Shown piece after piece: positions 23,813 to 31,123 of a stretch of 64,000 nt of DNA. Each line of letters begins with the position of its first letter. Position 1 is the stretch's first letter. Under the pieces are notes generated by a model that had not been told where the DNA came from, did no database searches, and worked only from the letters and a program-made list of their open reading frames with translations. The DNA is from an uncultured Verrucomicrobiales bacterium (GTDB lineage Bacteria; Verrucomicrobiota; Verrucomicrobiia; Verrucomicrobiales; Akkermansiaceae), in contig CALGJQ010000012.1 of assembly GCA_937928545.1 (NCBI GenBank), positions 1 through 64,000 of the forward strand, read 5' to 3'. A program made the translations under genes and the position numbers.

Positions 23813-24469
23813 TTATGCACGCTTGCGGCGGCCGATGAGGGCAAGTCCGCTAAGTCCAAGAAGAAGAGCGCTTGAAGGCTCAGGAACTTGTGCGGTAGAG
23901 ATCTTACTAATTCCCCAGTTGTCGGAACCACCAGAGTTAGACTCGAGTTTGAAGCCGGTGAAAGAACCACCGTCAACTCCGATAAAGAAGGACTGGTTAG
24001 CTCCTGGTGAAGTCCAAAGGCCATCAACAGCTTCGTCGTGGTCAAAGAGAACAGTTCCGTCGCTAGCGGTCACCTTCAGAGAAGATGGGTTTGTGCCATC
24101 AGCACCCCAGTCGGAAATATCCATGATGAAACCAGTCTGAGCGGATGCAAAGACAAAATCCATTGTCCGAGTTGTGGTTCCAGTGCTTGTGTTGTTTGCC
24201 GCGAGGAAGAGATAACCGCTACCAGAAGTGTCTGGATCAGGAGCACCAGCGATCGTAGCTCCCTGAGGAATCTGGAAGGTTGGTCCATCAGTAACGTAGT
24301 TGATGGTGGAACCGGCGCTTGTAACATAGCCAGAGGCGATTGCGCCTCCTGGATCTGCGTTGAAGTCGTCGATTGTTCCTGTTCCATAACCGGTCGGGTT
24401 GAGAACAGTTTGTCCGCTAGCGAGGCTAACGAGCGCGAGAGACGCGATTGTAAGGGTCGTTTTTTTCAT
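23813..24469 (-). CDS. PEP-CTERM secreted protein
   Basis: A 218-aa protein. ATG 24469 starts a signal peptide (MKKTTLTIASLALVSLASG); the frame continues upstream to 24496 without support. The body opens TVLNPTGYGTGTIDDFNAD and contains MDFVFASAQTGFIMDISDWGADG, LKVTASDGTVLFDHDEAVDG and GGSFTGFKLESNSGGSDN. The tail is VPEPSSALLLGLSGLALI plus GRRKRA. It is closely similar to the next gene (24780) along the whole length, so the pair arose by recent duplication. It has its own hairpin terminator. Confidence 0.88.
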   Translation of the reverse strand: MKKTTLTIASLALVSLASGQTVLNPTGYGTGTIDDFNADPGGAIASGYVTSAGSTINYVTDGPTFQIPQGATIAGAPDPDTSGSGYLFLAANNTSTGTTTRTMDFVFASAQTGFIMDISDWGADGTNPSSLKVTASDGTVLFDHDEAVDGLWTSPGANQSFFIGVDGGSFTGFKLESNSGGSDNWGISKISTAQVPEPSSALLLGLSGLALIGRRKRA

Positions 24470-24779
24470 TTTTTTTTTGGTTGGTAGCAAACTCAAGAAG
24501 CAGAAGTATTCCGCCCAACAAGGTTGCCTCGGACAAATTAGTCAAAAAGTGGAATGGGTCAATCATTTTTTGAAATATTTCGAAACACTCAGTTTGTAGG
24601 AGCTCGTGCTTGCTGATTTCAAAACTAGGCCCATTCGGCGGAAAGGAAATGTTTCCCCTCCCAAGCAAACGAGTTGGTTTTAAACTCGGCTACTTCTGTC
24701 TGAGCATACAAAAAAACCGTGGTATCCAAGAAGAATACCACGGTTTGAGGGTGAATGAAGAATAGATTAAGCAATCAGC
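24470..24779. other. Intergenic region between two PEP-CTERM genes
   Basis: 310 bp containing the leader CCAACC-N9-ATG (24470-24484) of the downstream gene and the terminator of the upstream gene (24712-24748). Nothing else was seen. Confidence 0.6.
24712..24748 (-). terminator. Terminator of the 24780 PEP-CTERM gene
   Basis: Stem aaaccgtggtat / ataccacggttt (24714-24725 with 24735-24746) followed on the minus strand by a T-run. Confidence 0.9.
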
Positions 24780-25430
24780 TTAAGCACGCTTACGGCGGCC
24801 AATGAGTGCCAGTCCGCTAAGTCCGAGGAGGAGAGCAGAAGAAGGCTCAGGAACATTTGCGTTCGTGATCTTACTGATTCCCCAGTTGTCGGATCCGCTT
24901 GAGTTAGAATCAACAGTGAAGCCAGTGAAGCTGCCGCCGTCGATTCCGATGAAGAAGTGCTGGTTCGCACCACCATTTGTGAAAACTCCGTCAACGGCCT
25001 CGTCCCAGTCGAAAATAACTGTGCCGTCGCTTGCAGTGACCTTGAGGGAGGAAGGCGTATTTCCATCAGCACCCCAGTCTGTGATGTCGAGGATGAAACC
25101 AGTCTGAGCAGCTGCAAAGTTAAATCTAGCACGAGTTGTGGTAGGCGCTGGCGAGTTATTTACGACGAAGCGAACGTGGCCGTCACCTGAAGTGTCTGGA
25201 TCGGTGGACCCAGCAATGGGGCCGTTGACGATTGCGAGGCCAGGGCCATCCGAGAGATACTGAATTGTCGTTCCATCGTCAGTGACATAGCCACTTGCGA
25301 AAGTGCCTGCGGCGTCTGAGTTGAAATCGTCAATTAAGCCAGTGCCGTAGCCGGTTGGGTTGAGCACAGTTTGACCACTAGCAAGGCTCGCAAATGCGAG
25401 AGACGCGATAGTAAGGGTTGTTTTTTTCAT
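24780..25430 (-). CDS. PEP-CTERM secreted protein
   Basis: A 216-aa protein, the near twin of the 23813 product: the same signal peptide (MKKTTLTIASLAFASLASG), the same opening TVLNPTGYGTGLIDDFNSD, TGFILDITDWGADGNTP, VTASDGTVIFDWDEAVDG and GSDNWGISKI, and the same tail. ATG 25430 is chosen because it begins the signal peptide and has the shared CTAACC leader at the standard distance. The conserved body suggests a binding or matrix role; no catalytic residues are recognisable. Confidence 0.88.
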   Translation of the reverse strand: MKKTTLTIASLAFASLASGQTVLNPTGYGTGLIDDFNSDAAGTFASGYVTDDGTTIQYLSDGPGLAIVNGPIAGSTDPDTSGDGHVRFVVNNSPAPTTTRARFNFAAAQTGFILDITDWGADGNTPSSLKVTASDGTVIFDWDEAVDGVFTNGGANQHFFIGIDGGSFTGFTVDSNSSGSDNWGISKITNANVPEPSSALLLGLSGLALIGRRKRA

Positions 25431-25615
25431 ATTTTGTTTGGTTAGGGCCCAATCCTCGACAAAAAGCATAAGAATTTCGCGAGGAATTGGATAACGCTGA
25501 TTATTTTGGATTCTGAGGGGTGTCTATCGATTTTTTCCAAACGAATTTAGCAAAGCTTAAGGACATGTGCCGCATTGATTGCCAGGATTGACTTCTCGTA
25601 GCGACGCTAGGCCAT

Positions 25616-25650
25616 GAAAAAGCCGTGGGGAATGAATCCCCACGGCTTAA
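25616..25650 (-). terminator. Terminator of the 25691 PEP-CTERM gene
   Basis: Stem agccgtgggg / ccccacggct (within 25620-25648) followed on the minus strand by TTTTT. Confidence 0.9.
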
Positions 25651-25690
25651 AATCAGTTTATTCCTATTTAACTACGAGCAATCTGAGCTT

Positions 25691-26338
25691 CTAGGCCCGC
25701 TTGCGGCGACCGATGAGAGCCATTCCGCTGAGTCCAAGAAGAAGAGCGCTAGAAGGTTCAGGAACTGGAGTCGTAACAATTGCGTTGATAAAGGTGTTAT
25801 CAGACCCGTTAGAGTTCATTTCGACGGTGAAACCAGTGAAGGAACCGCCAGTAACCCCTGTAAAGAAATCGATGGCAGGAGCGATCAGGCCGTCAACCGC
25901 TTCGTCATATGCATAGAGGACAGTTCCGTCGCTTGCGGTAATCTTAAGAGCAGATGGGCTTGTGCCATCGCCAAAATCACCAAAGTGAATCCCGAAGTCG
26001 CTCTGAGTAGAAGCGAAGGTATACTCGGCTTTGTGGAAGAAGGGGGGACCCCCGGCTCGGAATGACCAGACTTGGGTTCCTTGGGTGACGGGGTTCCCAT
26101 AGAGGGTCCCGGCAGAGTCTGCTGCTTCGATACGCTGGCCAAGGGAGGAGTTTGTAGCGAAATCGATGGTGCCGCCAGCGGCAGTCATGTAGCCGGTGGT
26201 GATGATACCAGTAGAGTCAGCCTCGAAGCTGTCGATCACGGTGCCAAAACCTGCGCTGCTCGAGGTGACAATCTGAGCGTGGGCACCTGTAAGAGACAGA
26301 AGTATAAGTGAGGTGGTGGTAAGGGTGTTCTTTTTCAT
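25691..26338 (-). CDS. PEP-CTERM secreted protein
   Basis: A 215-aa protein. ATG 26338 starts MKKNTLTTTSLILLSLTGAHA; the 30 codons upstream are not signal-like. The body carries GFGTVIDSFEADSTG, HKAEYTFASTQSDFGIHFGDFGDGTSPSALKI-type segments, ITASDGTVLYAYDEAVDG, GGSFTGFTVEMNSNGSDN, and the tail VPEPSSALLLGLSGMALI plus GRRKRA. It is closer to the 26784 product than to the 23.8-25.4 kb pair. It has its own terminator. Confidence 0.87.
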   Translation of the reverse strand: MKKNTLTTTSLILLSLTGAHAQIVTSSSAGFGTVIDSFEADSTGIITTGYMTAAGGTIDFATNSSLGQRIEAADSAGTLYGNPVTQGTQVWSFRAGGPPFFHKAEYTFASTQSDFGIHFGDFGDGTSPSALKITASDGTVLYAYDEAVDGLIAPAIDFFTGVTGGSFTGFTVEMNSNGSDNTFINAIVTTPVPEPSSALLLGLSGMALIGRRKRA

Positions 26339-26783
26339 AATTAGGACTTTTGGGTGATAGGCTGACAAATTCGTCATTAGCCTCTCCGACAGATGATCGT
26401 TGAGATTTGAAACTGACCTGCAAGCCAAGTGAAAGGTGAGGTTCCAACCACGACCGGAAAGTTTTTTTTGATAAAAATTGAAATTTTCATCGAAGTGCTC
26501 GGCTGTGATTCAGGATTGGTAATTCAATCCATCCTTTATTTCACCGACCTGATTACCGATAAGTTCGGCGTTTCTTCTTGATGAAATAGAAAGGGGGGGA
26601 GGCAAGGGGAGCAAAATTGGTGCCCTTTGTAATTTCGGATCAATTAATTAAATTACATTTTTTGACTCAGGATCTGCTTGGGCCCTCCATTAAGCCAACT
26701 ATTTAGGTAGGCCCCAAGATTATGAGAGAGACCAAGCCAAGCGACTTGATGGAGTATCGATCTATCGTTCGCTATTTCAGATT
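26339..26783. other. Intergenic region, no gene seen
   Basis: 445 bp, AT-rich on the side next to 26450-26500 and 26640-26670. No hairpin with a T-run was found for the 26784 gene, unlike its neighbours. No RNA gene was recognised. Confidence 0.5.
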
Positions 26784-27419
26784 TTACTGACGCTTGCGGA
26801 ACCCGATTAAGCCCATGCAAGTGAGGCCGACCAAAGCAAGACTGGATGGCTCAGGGATGGTGACAATGGCATCGATCGCGATATTGTCGGACCCGGCGGA
26901 GCTTTGTTCTATGGTGAAGCCTGTAAAACTGCCTCCGGTGATACCGAGAAAGACATTGGTGTTTCCGGGATAGCTGCCATCGACTGCTTCGTCGTGCTGG
27001 AACATCACGGTTCCGTCGCTAGCGGTAATCTTAACGGCAGAGGGGCTAGTTCCATCACCGAAGTCAATAAGGGTGAGGCCGAAGTTGGTGAGGGAATTGG
27101 CAAAAGTGTAATCTGCTTTGTGACTAAAGGGGCCTGCAACTGCTCGGAGAGCCCAAGCTTGAACTCCATCTACGAGGGGGGCGGCGAAGTAGTTGGCAGC
27201 AGAGTAGATTTGCTGATAAGCTCCATTCGTGGCGGTGAAGGTGATGGTGCCGCCTTCATCGGTAGTGTATGGCGACGCGATATTGCCAGTGGCATCATCC
27301 TCGAAGCTATCAACCATCTTCGTAAAGAGAGCAGAGTTACTTGTGAGGGTCTGGCCGAGGGCGTTTGAAGAAAGGAGTAAAGAGGAGATGAGTCCGACTT
27401 TAAGGAGCGATTTTTTCAT
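26784..27419 (-). CDS. PEP-CTERM secreted protein
   Basis: A 211-aa protein starting at ATG 27419 (MKKSLLKVGLISSLLLSSNALG). The body shares KMVDSFEDDATGNI, HKADYTFANSLTNFG, DFGDGTSPSAVKITASDGTV and GGSFTGFTIEQSSAGSDN with the 25691 product. The tail is IPEPSSLALVGLTCMGLI plus GFRKRQ, more diverged than the VPEPSSALLLGLSG tails of the array. Export and exosortase processing are expected. No clear terminator follows it. Confidence 0.86.
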   Translation of the reverse strand: MKKSLLKVGLISSLLLSSNALGQTLTSNSALFTKMVDSFEDDATGNIASPYTTDEGGTITFTATNGAYQQIYSAANYFAAPLVDGVQAWALRAVAGPFSHKADYTFANSLTNFGLTLIDFGDGTSPSAVKITASDGTVMFQHDEAVDGSYPGNTNVFLGITGGSFTGFTIEQSSAGSDNIAIDAIVTIPEPSSLALVGLTCMGLIGFRKRQ

Positions 27420-27707
27420 TGGTTTAGGGTGTTTTTGGATTGAGGGTCTCATGAATCTAAGCCGCTAGTTGAGGTCGGCTAAAAGTCAGAGCTACTGAGT
27501 AGTCAGGATTATTTTATAAAAATTGCCACTCAGGTCAAGGAATTTTAAAAACAATCAAGATTACTGAGAGTTGCTTGCGATCGACAGGCCAAGGACCATG
27601 GGGGGAAATAACGGGAGTGGGGAACTTCGAATCCCTTTGTTTGATGGTTGTTTGGAAAACGACGGGGCATGTTTTGGGGGGGGCATGATTCTCTCAGGAT
27701 CAAAGGG
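27420..27707. other. Intergenic region, no gene seen
   Basis: About 290 bp between PEP-CTERM genes, AT-rich near 27500-27560; a G-rich run lies at ~27675-27683. Nothing further recognised. Confidence 0.5.
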
Positions 27708-27742
27708 CAAAAAGAAGCCGCCCTTTCTAGGGCGGCTTCTGA
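27708..27742 (-). terminator. Terminator of the 27771 PEP-CTERM gene
   Basis: Stem agaagccgcc / ggcggcttct (27713-27740), followed on the minus strand by TTTTT. Confidence 0.92.
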
Positions 27743-27770
27743 CTTAAGTTTGTGAAAGGAATTCGAATCT

Positions 27771-28391
27771 TTACGAGCGCTTTCTTCTCGTAGCGATCAT
27801 GATACCGGCGAGTGCCGAGAGGGCAGCGCTGGAGGGTTCAGGGACAAAAACGGTTCCTACAAAAATTCGACCACGATCTCCTGGAACAGAGTAAGATACA
27901 TCAAAGCGTGTTGTCGCGCGGCCGAGACTGAAGGTGTCATTACTTTCGTAACCAATGACGCCATTGGTGGGGTAGGTCACGCCAGCAACTTCCCAAATAT
28001 CTGAACCGACCCCCTTGAGGGTGGCGTCCGTGAAGTCAAATCCGCCTACAATAGCGTCGAAGGTGAAGCTTCCAGCTTGAGCGCCTGAAGTTCCTCCTTC
28101 ATAAGAGACGATGAAAAAGCTGGTATAGGTTTCCCCTGCTTTAAGGGTTTTTCCGCTATCGGTCAGATAGTCATTGGCTAAAGTCAAAGTGTTCTCTTGA
28201 AAAATGAGTGCGCCGACAGACGACTGAGCGTCTATCGAATCGACACTAAGGTCAGTCACGGCTCCGGAAAGGAGGCCGTTAATCTTTGTGGCGTCTACAT
28301 CGCCGGAGGAGGAGAGATACGATTGAGCGCTTAGCGTAGTCGTCAAACTTCCAGCGACGATTAAGGTATGGGTGAACTTTTTGTTAACCAT
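27771..28391 (-). CDS. PEP-CTERM protein, tandem duplicate 1
   Basis: A 206-aa protein of a second PEP-CTERM family. Signal MVNKKFTHTLIVAGSLTTTLSA; the body has SYLSSSGDVDATKINGLLSG, ALIFQENTLTLANDYL, GKTLKAGETYTSFFIVSYEGG, SDIWEVAGVTYPTNGVIGYE and PGDRGRIFVGTVF. The tail is VPEPSSAALSALAGIMIA then TRRKRS. It matches the product of 28799 over the full length (very high similarity in the core), so the two are a tandem duplication. Own terminator. Confidence 0.88.
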   Translation of the reverse strand: MVNKKFTHTLIVAGSLTTTLSAQSYLSSSGDVDATKINGLLSGAVTDLSVDSIDAQSSVGALIFQENTLTLANDYLTDSGKTLKAGETYTSFFIVSYEGGTSGAQAGSFTFDAIVGGFDFTDATLKGVGSDIWEVAGVTYPTNGVIGYESNDTFSLGRATTRFDVSYSVPGDRGRIFVGTVFVPEPSSAALSALAGIMIATRRKRS

Positions 28392-28719
28392 CGGCGGGAC
28401 GCTGCTCGCTTTTTTCTAAAAAATCAAGACGAGTTTGGTCATTTTTTTAAAAATTGGAAAGCTGAAGTTAAGGTGGTGCAAAGGTGTGGATTGATGCAGG
28501 ACCACGAGGGAAGCCGAAGGGGTCACACCTTGAATTCGTTCGAATGCCCCTTATCAAGTGCTCTATTGACCACGAGAACTCCGTTAGATGTCTCAGGGAC
28601 ATGACTTACAAAATTTCGAGCCCGATACCGGGTGCAGAGATTACTGAACTTTAAAGTTAGTGGTGCCAGCGCTATGGCCGAGATGTCGACTTTAGGGGGG
28701 ATCAATTTCGGACCCATCG
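28392..28719. other. Intergenic region between the tandem duplicates
   Basis: ~330 bp. The 60 bases next to the gene (minus-strand upstream of 28391) resemble the region upstream of 29422: both contain ATTTTTAA-like and CTTGATTTTTTA blocks, so the promoter was duplicated with the gene. The rest shows no gene. Confidence 0.55.
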
Positions 28720-28753
28720 AAAAAAATAGGCCGCTCCAATAAATGGAACGACC
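28720..28753 (-). terminator. Terminator of the 28799 PEP-CTERM gene
   Basis: Stem aggccgctcca / tggaacgacct with two G-U type pairs, followed on the minus strand by a run of T residues (28720-28726). Confidence 0.75.
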
Positions 28754-28798
28754 TGTTGTTGAGTTAATGAGCGTTTGGCAATGAGAATTCGGGTCGCT

Positions 28799-29422
28799 CT
28801 ATGCTCGTTTGCGTCTACCAAGAAGAATCAAGCTAGCGAATGCCGAAAGCGCGACACTAGAAGGTTCAGGTACGAACACTGTTCCTACGAAAATCCGGCC
28901 ACGATCACCAGGCTCACTGAATCGAACATCAAAGTTGGTCGTAGCGCCACCAAGGCTGAAGGTATCTGTGGTAGCTTCGTATCCAATGACACCAGTGGTA
29001 GGGTAAGTGACTCCGGCGACTTCCCAAATGTCTGATTGAGCCCCCTTTAGGACCGCATCCGTGAAGTCGATGCCCCCGACGATTTGGTCAAAGGTAAACG
29101 ACCCTTTTTGAGAGCTTGAAGTGCCTCCTTCATAAGAAATGACAAAGAAACTGGTGTAGGTTTCACCAGCTTTGAGGGTTTTGCCGCTATCTGTTAAGTA
29201 GTCGGACGCTAGGACAAGGGTGTTTTCTTGGAAAATTAGGGCTCCGGCGCTGGATTGTGCGTCTAGTGAGGCGACACTAAGGTCGGTCACGGTTCCAGTA
29301 AGAAGATCATTGATCTTTGAGACATCGACATCGCCAGAGGAAGAGAGATACGATTGAGCATTTAGCGTGGTCGTAAGACTTCCAACAACGATCATAGCTT
29401 GGGTGAACTTTTTATGAATCAT
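28799..29422 (-). CDS. PEP-CTERM protein, tandem duplicate 2
   Basis: A 207-aa protein, twin of the 27771 product: the same SYLSSSGDVD opening, KTLKAGETYTSFF, SDIWEVAGVTYPTTGVIGYE and PGDRGRIFVGTVF, with the tail VPEPSSVALSAFASLILL then GRRKRA. Signal MIHKKFTQAMIVVGSLTTTLNA. Differences between the copies cluster in the middle (TSSSQKGSFTFDQIVGG against TSGAQAGSFTFDAIVGG) and at the hydrophobic tail. Confidence 0.88.
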   Translation of the reverse strand: MIHKKFTQAMIVVGSLTTTLNAQSYLSSSGDVDVSKINDLLTGTVTDLSVASLDAQSSAGALIFQENTLVLASDYLTDSGKTLKAGETYTSFFVISYEGGTSSSQKGSFTFDQIVGGIDFTDAVLKGAQSDIWEVAGVTYPTTGVIGYEATTDTFSLGGATTNFDVRFSEPGDRGRIFVGTVFVPEPSSVALSAFASLILLGRRKRA

Positions 29423-29700
29423 CTCCGGGAGGGTGGAAAATTTTTATAAAAAATCAAGAGGAGCTCATTTTTCTTAAAAATAAATAGTCTATTAAGACTT
29501 ATGACATCCCCCTTGATGACTGGTAGAGCCTTCATTCAGGGCTGCTTCGACAACCATTCCTTGGTCGAAGGGGGAAGCTTTGGAAATCTAAAGCTTTATG
29601 CAAAAACACCCCAAGCCAATCACTGCCTATTCTTCAGAGGCTGGGAGCTGAAAAGCACTCAGTGGTGAATTGGGCTAGGCTTCAAGATGCTGAAGTTCGA

Positions 29701-31098
29701 TTACTTCATAAAGCCGACGGGCGCTCCTGAGCCGGTCCAGAAGTTCGCAAGATTCGGGAACACACTGCTAAGATCAGATTGAGAGACTCCCAACCAAAGG
29801 GCCATTTCAGCAAAGTATTCATCGGTAGAAATTGAAGGAAGCATGCGCCCGTTTGTGCCAACATCTAAGCCAGAGGCGACACGGAGTTCGGTGGGGTCCG
29901 GATATTTCCCGTAAATTTTCTGTCCATCAACGGCTCCACCCATGACGAAGTGGTTGGCTCCCCAAGCGTGGTCGGAACCAGCTCCATTCGAACGGATTGT
30001 TCTGGAGAAGTCAGAAGCGGTGAAGAGGGTGACTTGGTCTTCCATTTGGAGTTCTTGGAGAGCACTCCAGAAGGCCCCGACCGCTTGGCTGATGTAGCTC
30101 AATAGTAAGGGATGACGGGTAAGAAGGTTAGAGTGGTTGTCAAAGCCACCGAGTTGAACAAAGTAAGTCTGACGCTCGTGTCCAAGAACTGACTGTGAGG
30201 CGATACTTCTAGCAATAGCTTTGAGTCTTCCTCCAAGCCCTCCTGCGCTCGGGAAGATGGTCGAAATCTGAGCATTGTCGAAGGCTTCCTTAAAGGCTGC
30301 ATTAAGCTCGATACTTGTTTTCGTCTCGTCAGCAAAGGCTTGTTCGTAGAGATTCTTGTAACTCTGCTCCATCAAGCTTTTGGTACTGCTAAGTTGGGCG
30401 ACCGTTCCTGATTCATTGAGGGCGACTCCTCCGCTTTCGGTCAGGCTGTAGGGGATGATGGTGTCTCCTAAAAGCATGGTCTGATTACCAGCGAGGGACA
30501 TATTCATCGACACTTTCCCTGTATTGTAGGTCGAGTTGAGTAAGTCAGCCATCCGTCCCATCCAGCCTGTGGTCACACCGCCCTGTGGAACGGAAGTCTG
30601 CCATTCCATCTTTTGGAAGTTGTGGGCGAAAAGGCTACGTGGTAGCTCGACCGATCGATTGCTGTACTGGCTTAAGGTGGTCGGCTCGACTAAGGTGCCG
30701 ACATTTGAGACAAAAGCGAGCTTGCCTGAATCGAAGAGGCCTTGGAGCTCGGGCATTGCCGAGTTGATGTCAAAGTCTCGACCGTTATTGAGAGGGGTTT
30801 TCGCATCATCTGCTCGGTTAAGGCCGAGGAGAGAAGAGCTACCCAAGGCCATGTTAGACCGCATGGCGGCATAGTTAGCATACTCAGCACCTGATGGAAC
30901 GAGCATGTTGTATGAATCATTTCCGCCATTGAGGAACAAGCAAACTAGGGCCTTGGATTGCCCACTTGATGTGGTGTTTCCAACAGCATTACCCATCATT
31001 CGCAGGTTAAGAAGGGTGCTAAGTACGCCCAAGGAACTCATGGCAGTACAGCTGCCATCTTTAAGGAATTTTCGGCGGGAGAGAGAAGACGGATTCAT
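29701..31098 (-). CDS. DUF1501 protein with Tat signal
   Basis: A 465-aa DUF1501 protein. The twin-arginine signal SRRKFLK (7-13) precedes a hydrophobic stretch, so it should be exported folded by Tat. Typical family segments: ALVCLFLNGGNDSYNMLVP, SLFAHNFQKMEWQT, FVQLGGFDNHSN, LFTASDFSRTIRSNGAGSDHAWG and the ending VFPNL. The DFSRT...DHAWG part recalls alkaline-phosphatase/sulfatase-type metal sites; the activity is undetermined. It follows the DUF1800 gene after 25 bases, the pairing seen throughout Verrucomicrobia and Planctomycetes. The same pair occurs again at 44737-51260. Confidence 0.92.
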   Translation of the reverse strand: MNPSSLSRRKFLKDGSCTAMSSLGVLSTLLNLRMMGNAVGNTTSSGQSKALVCLFLNGGNDSYNMLVPSGAEYANYAAMRSNMALGSSSLLGLNRADDAKTPLNNGRDFDINSAMPELQGLFDSGKLAFVSNVGTLVEPTTLSQYSNRSVELPRSLFAHNFQKMEWQTSVPQGGVTTGWMGRMADLLNSTYNTGKVSMNMSLAGNQTMLLGDTIIPYSLTESGGVALNESGTVAQLSSTKSLMEQSYKNLYEQAFADETKTSIELNAAFKEAFDNAQISTIFPSAGGLGGRLKAIARSIASQSVLGHERQTYFVQLGGFDNHSNLLTRHPLLLSYISQAVGAFWSALQELQMEDQVTLFTASDFSRTIRSNGAGSDHAWGANHFVMGGAVDGQKIYGKYPDPTELRVASGLDVGTNGRMLPSISTDEYFAEMALWLGVSQSDLSSVFPNLANFWTGSGAPVGFMK

Positions 31099-31123
31099 GG
31101 TAAACTTGTTTGGAAAAGGTGAA

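Noticed and set aside
28660-28690. TGGCAC-like sigma-54 promoter on the minus strand upstream of a PEP-CTERM gene
   Set aside because: The -12 GC element is missing at the required spacing.
19583-29422. CRISPR array suggested by the regular spacing of similar hairpins
   Set aside because: The hairpins are distinct terminators separated by whole genes and their sequences differ.
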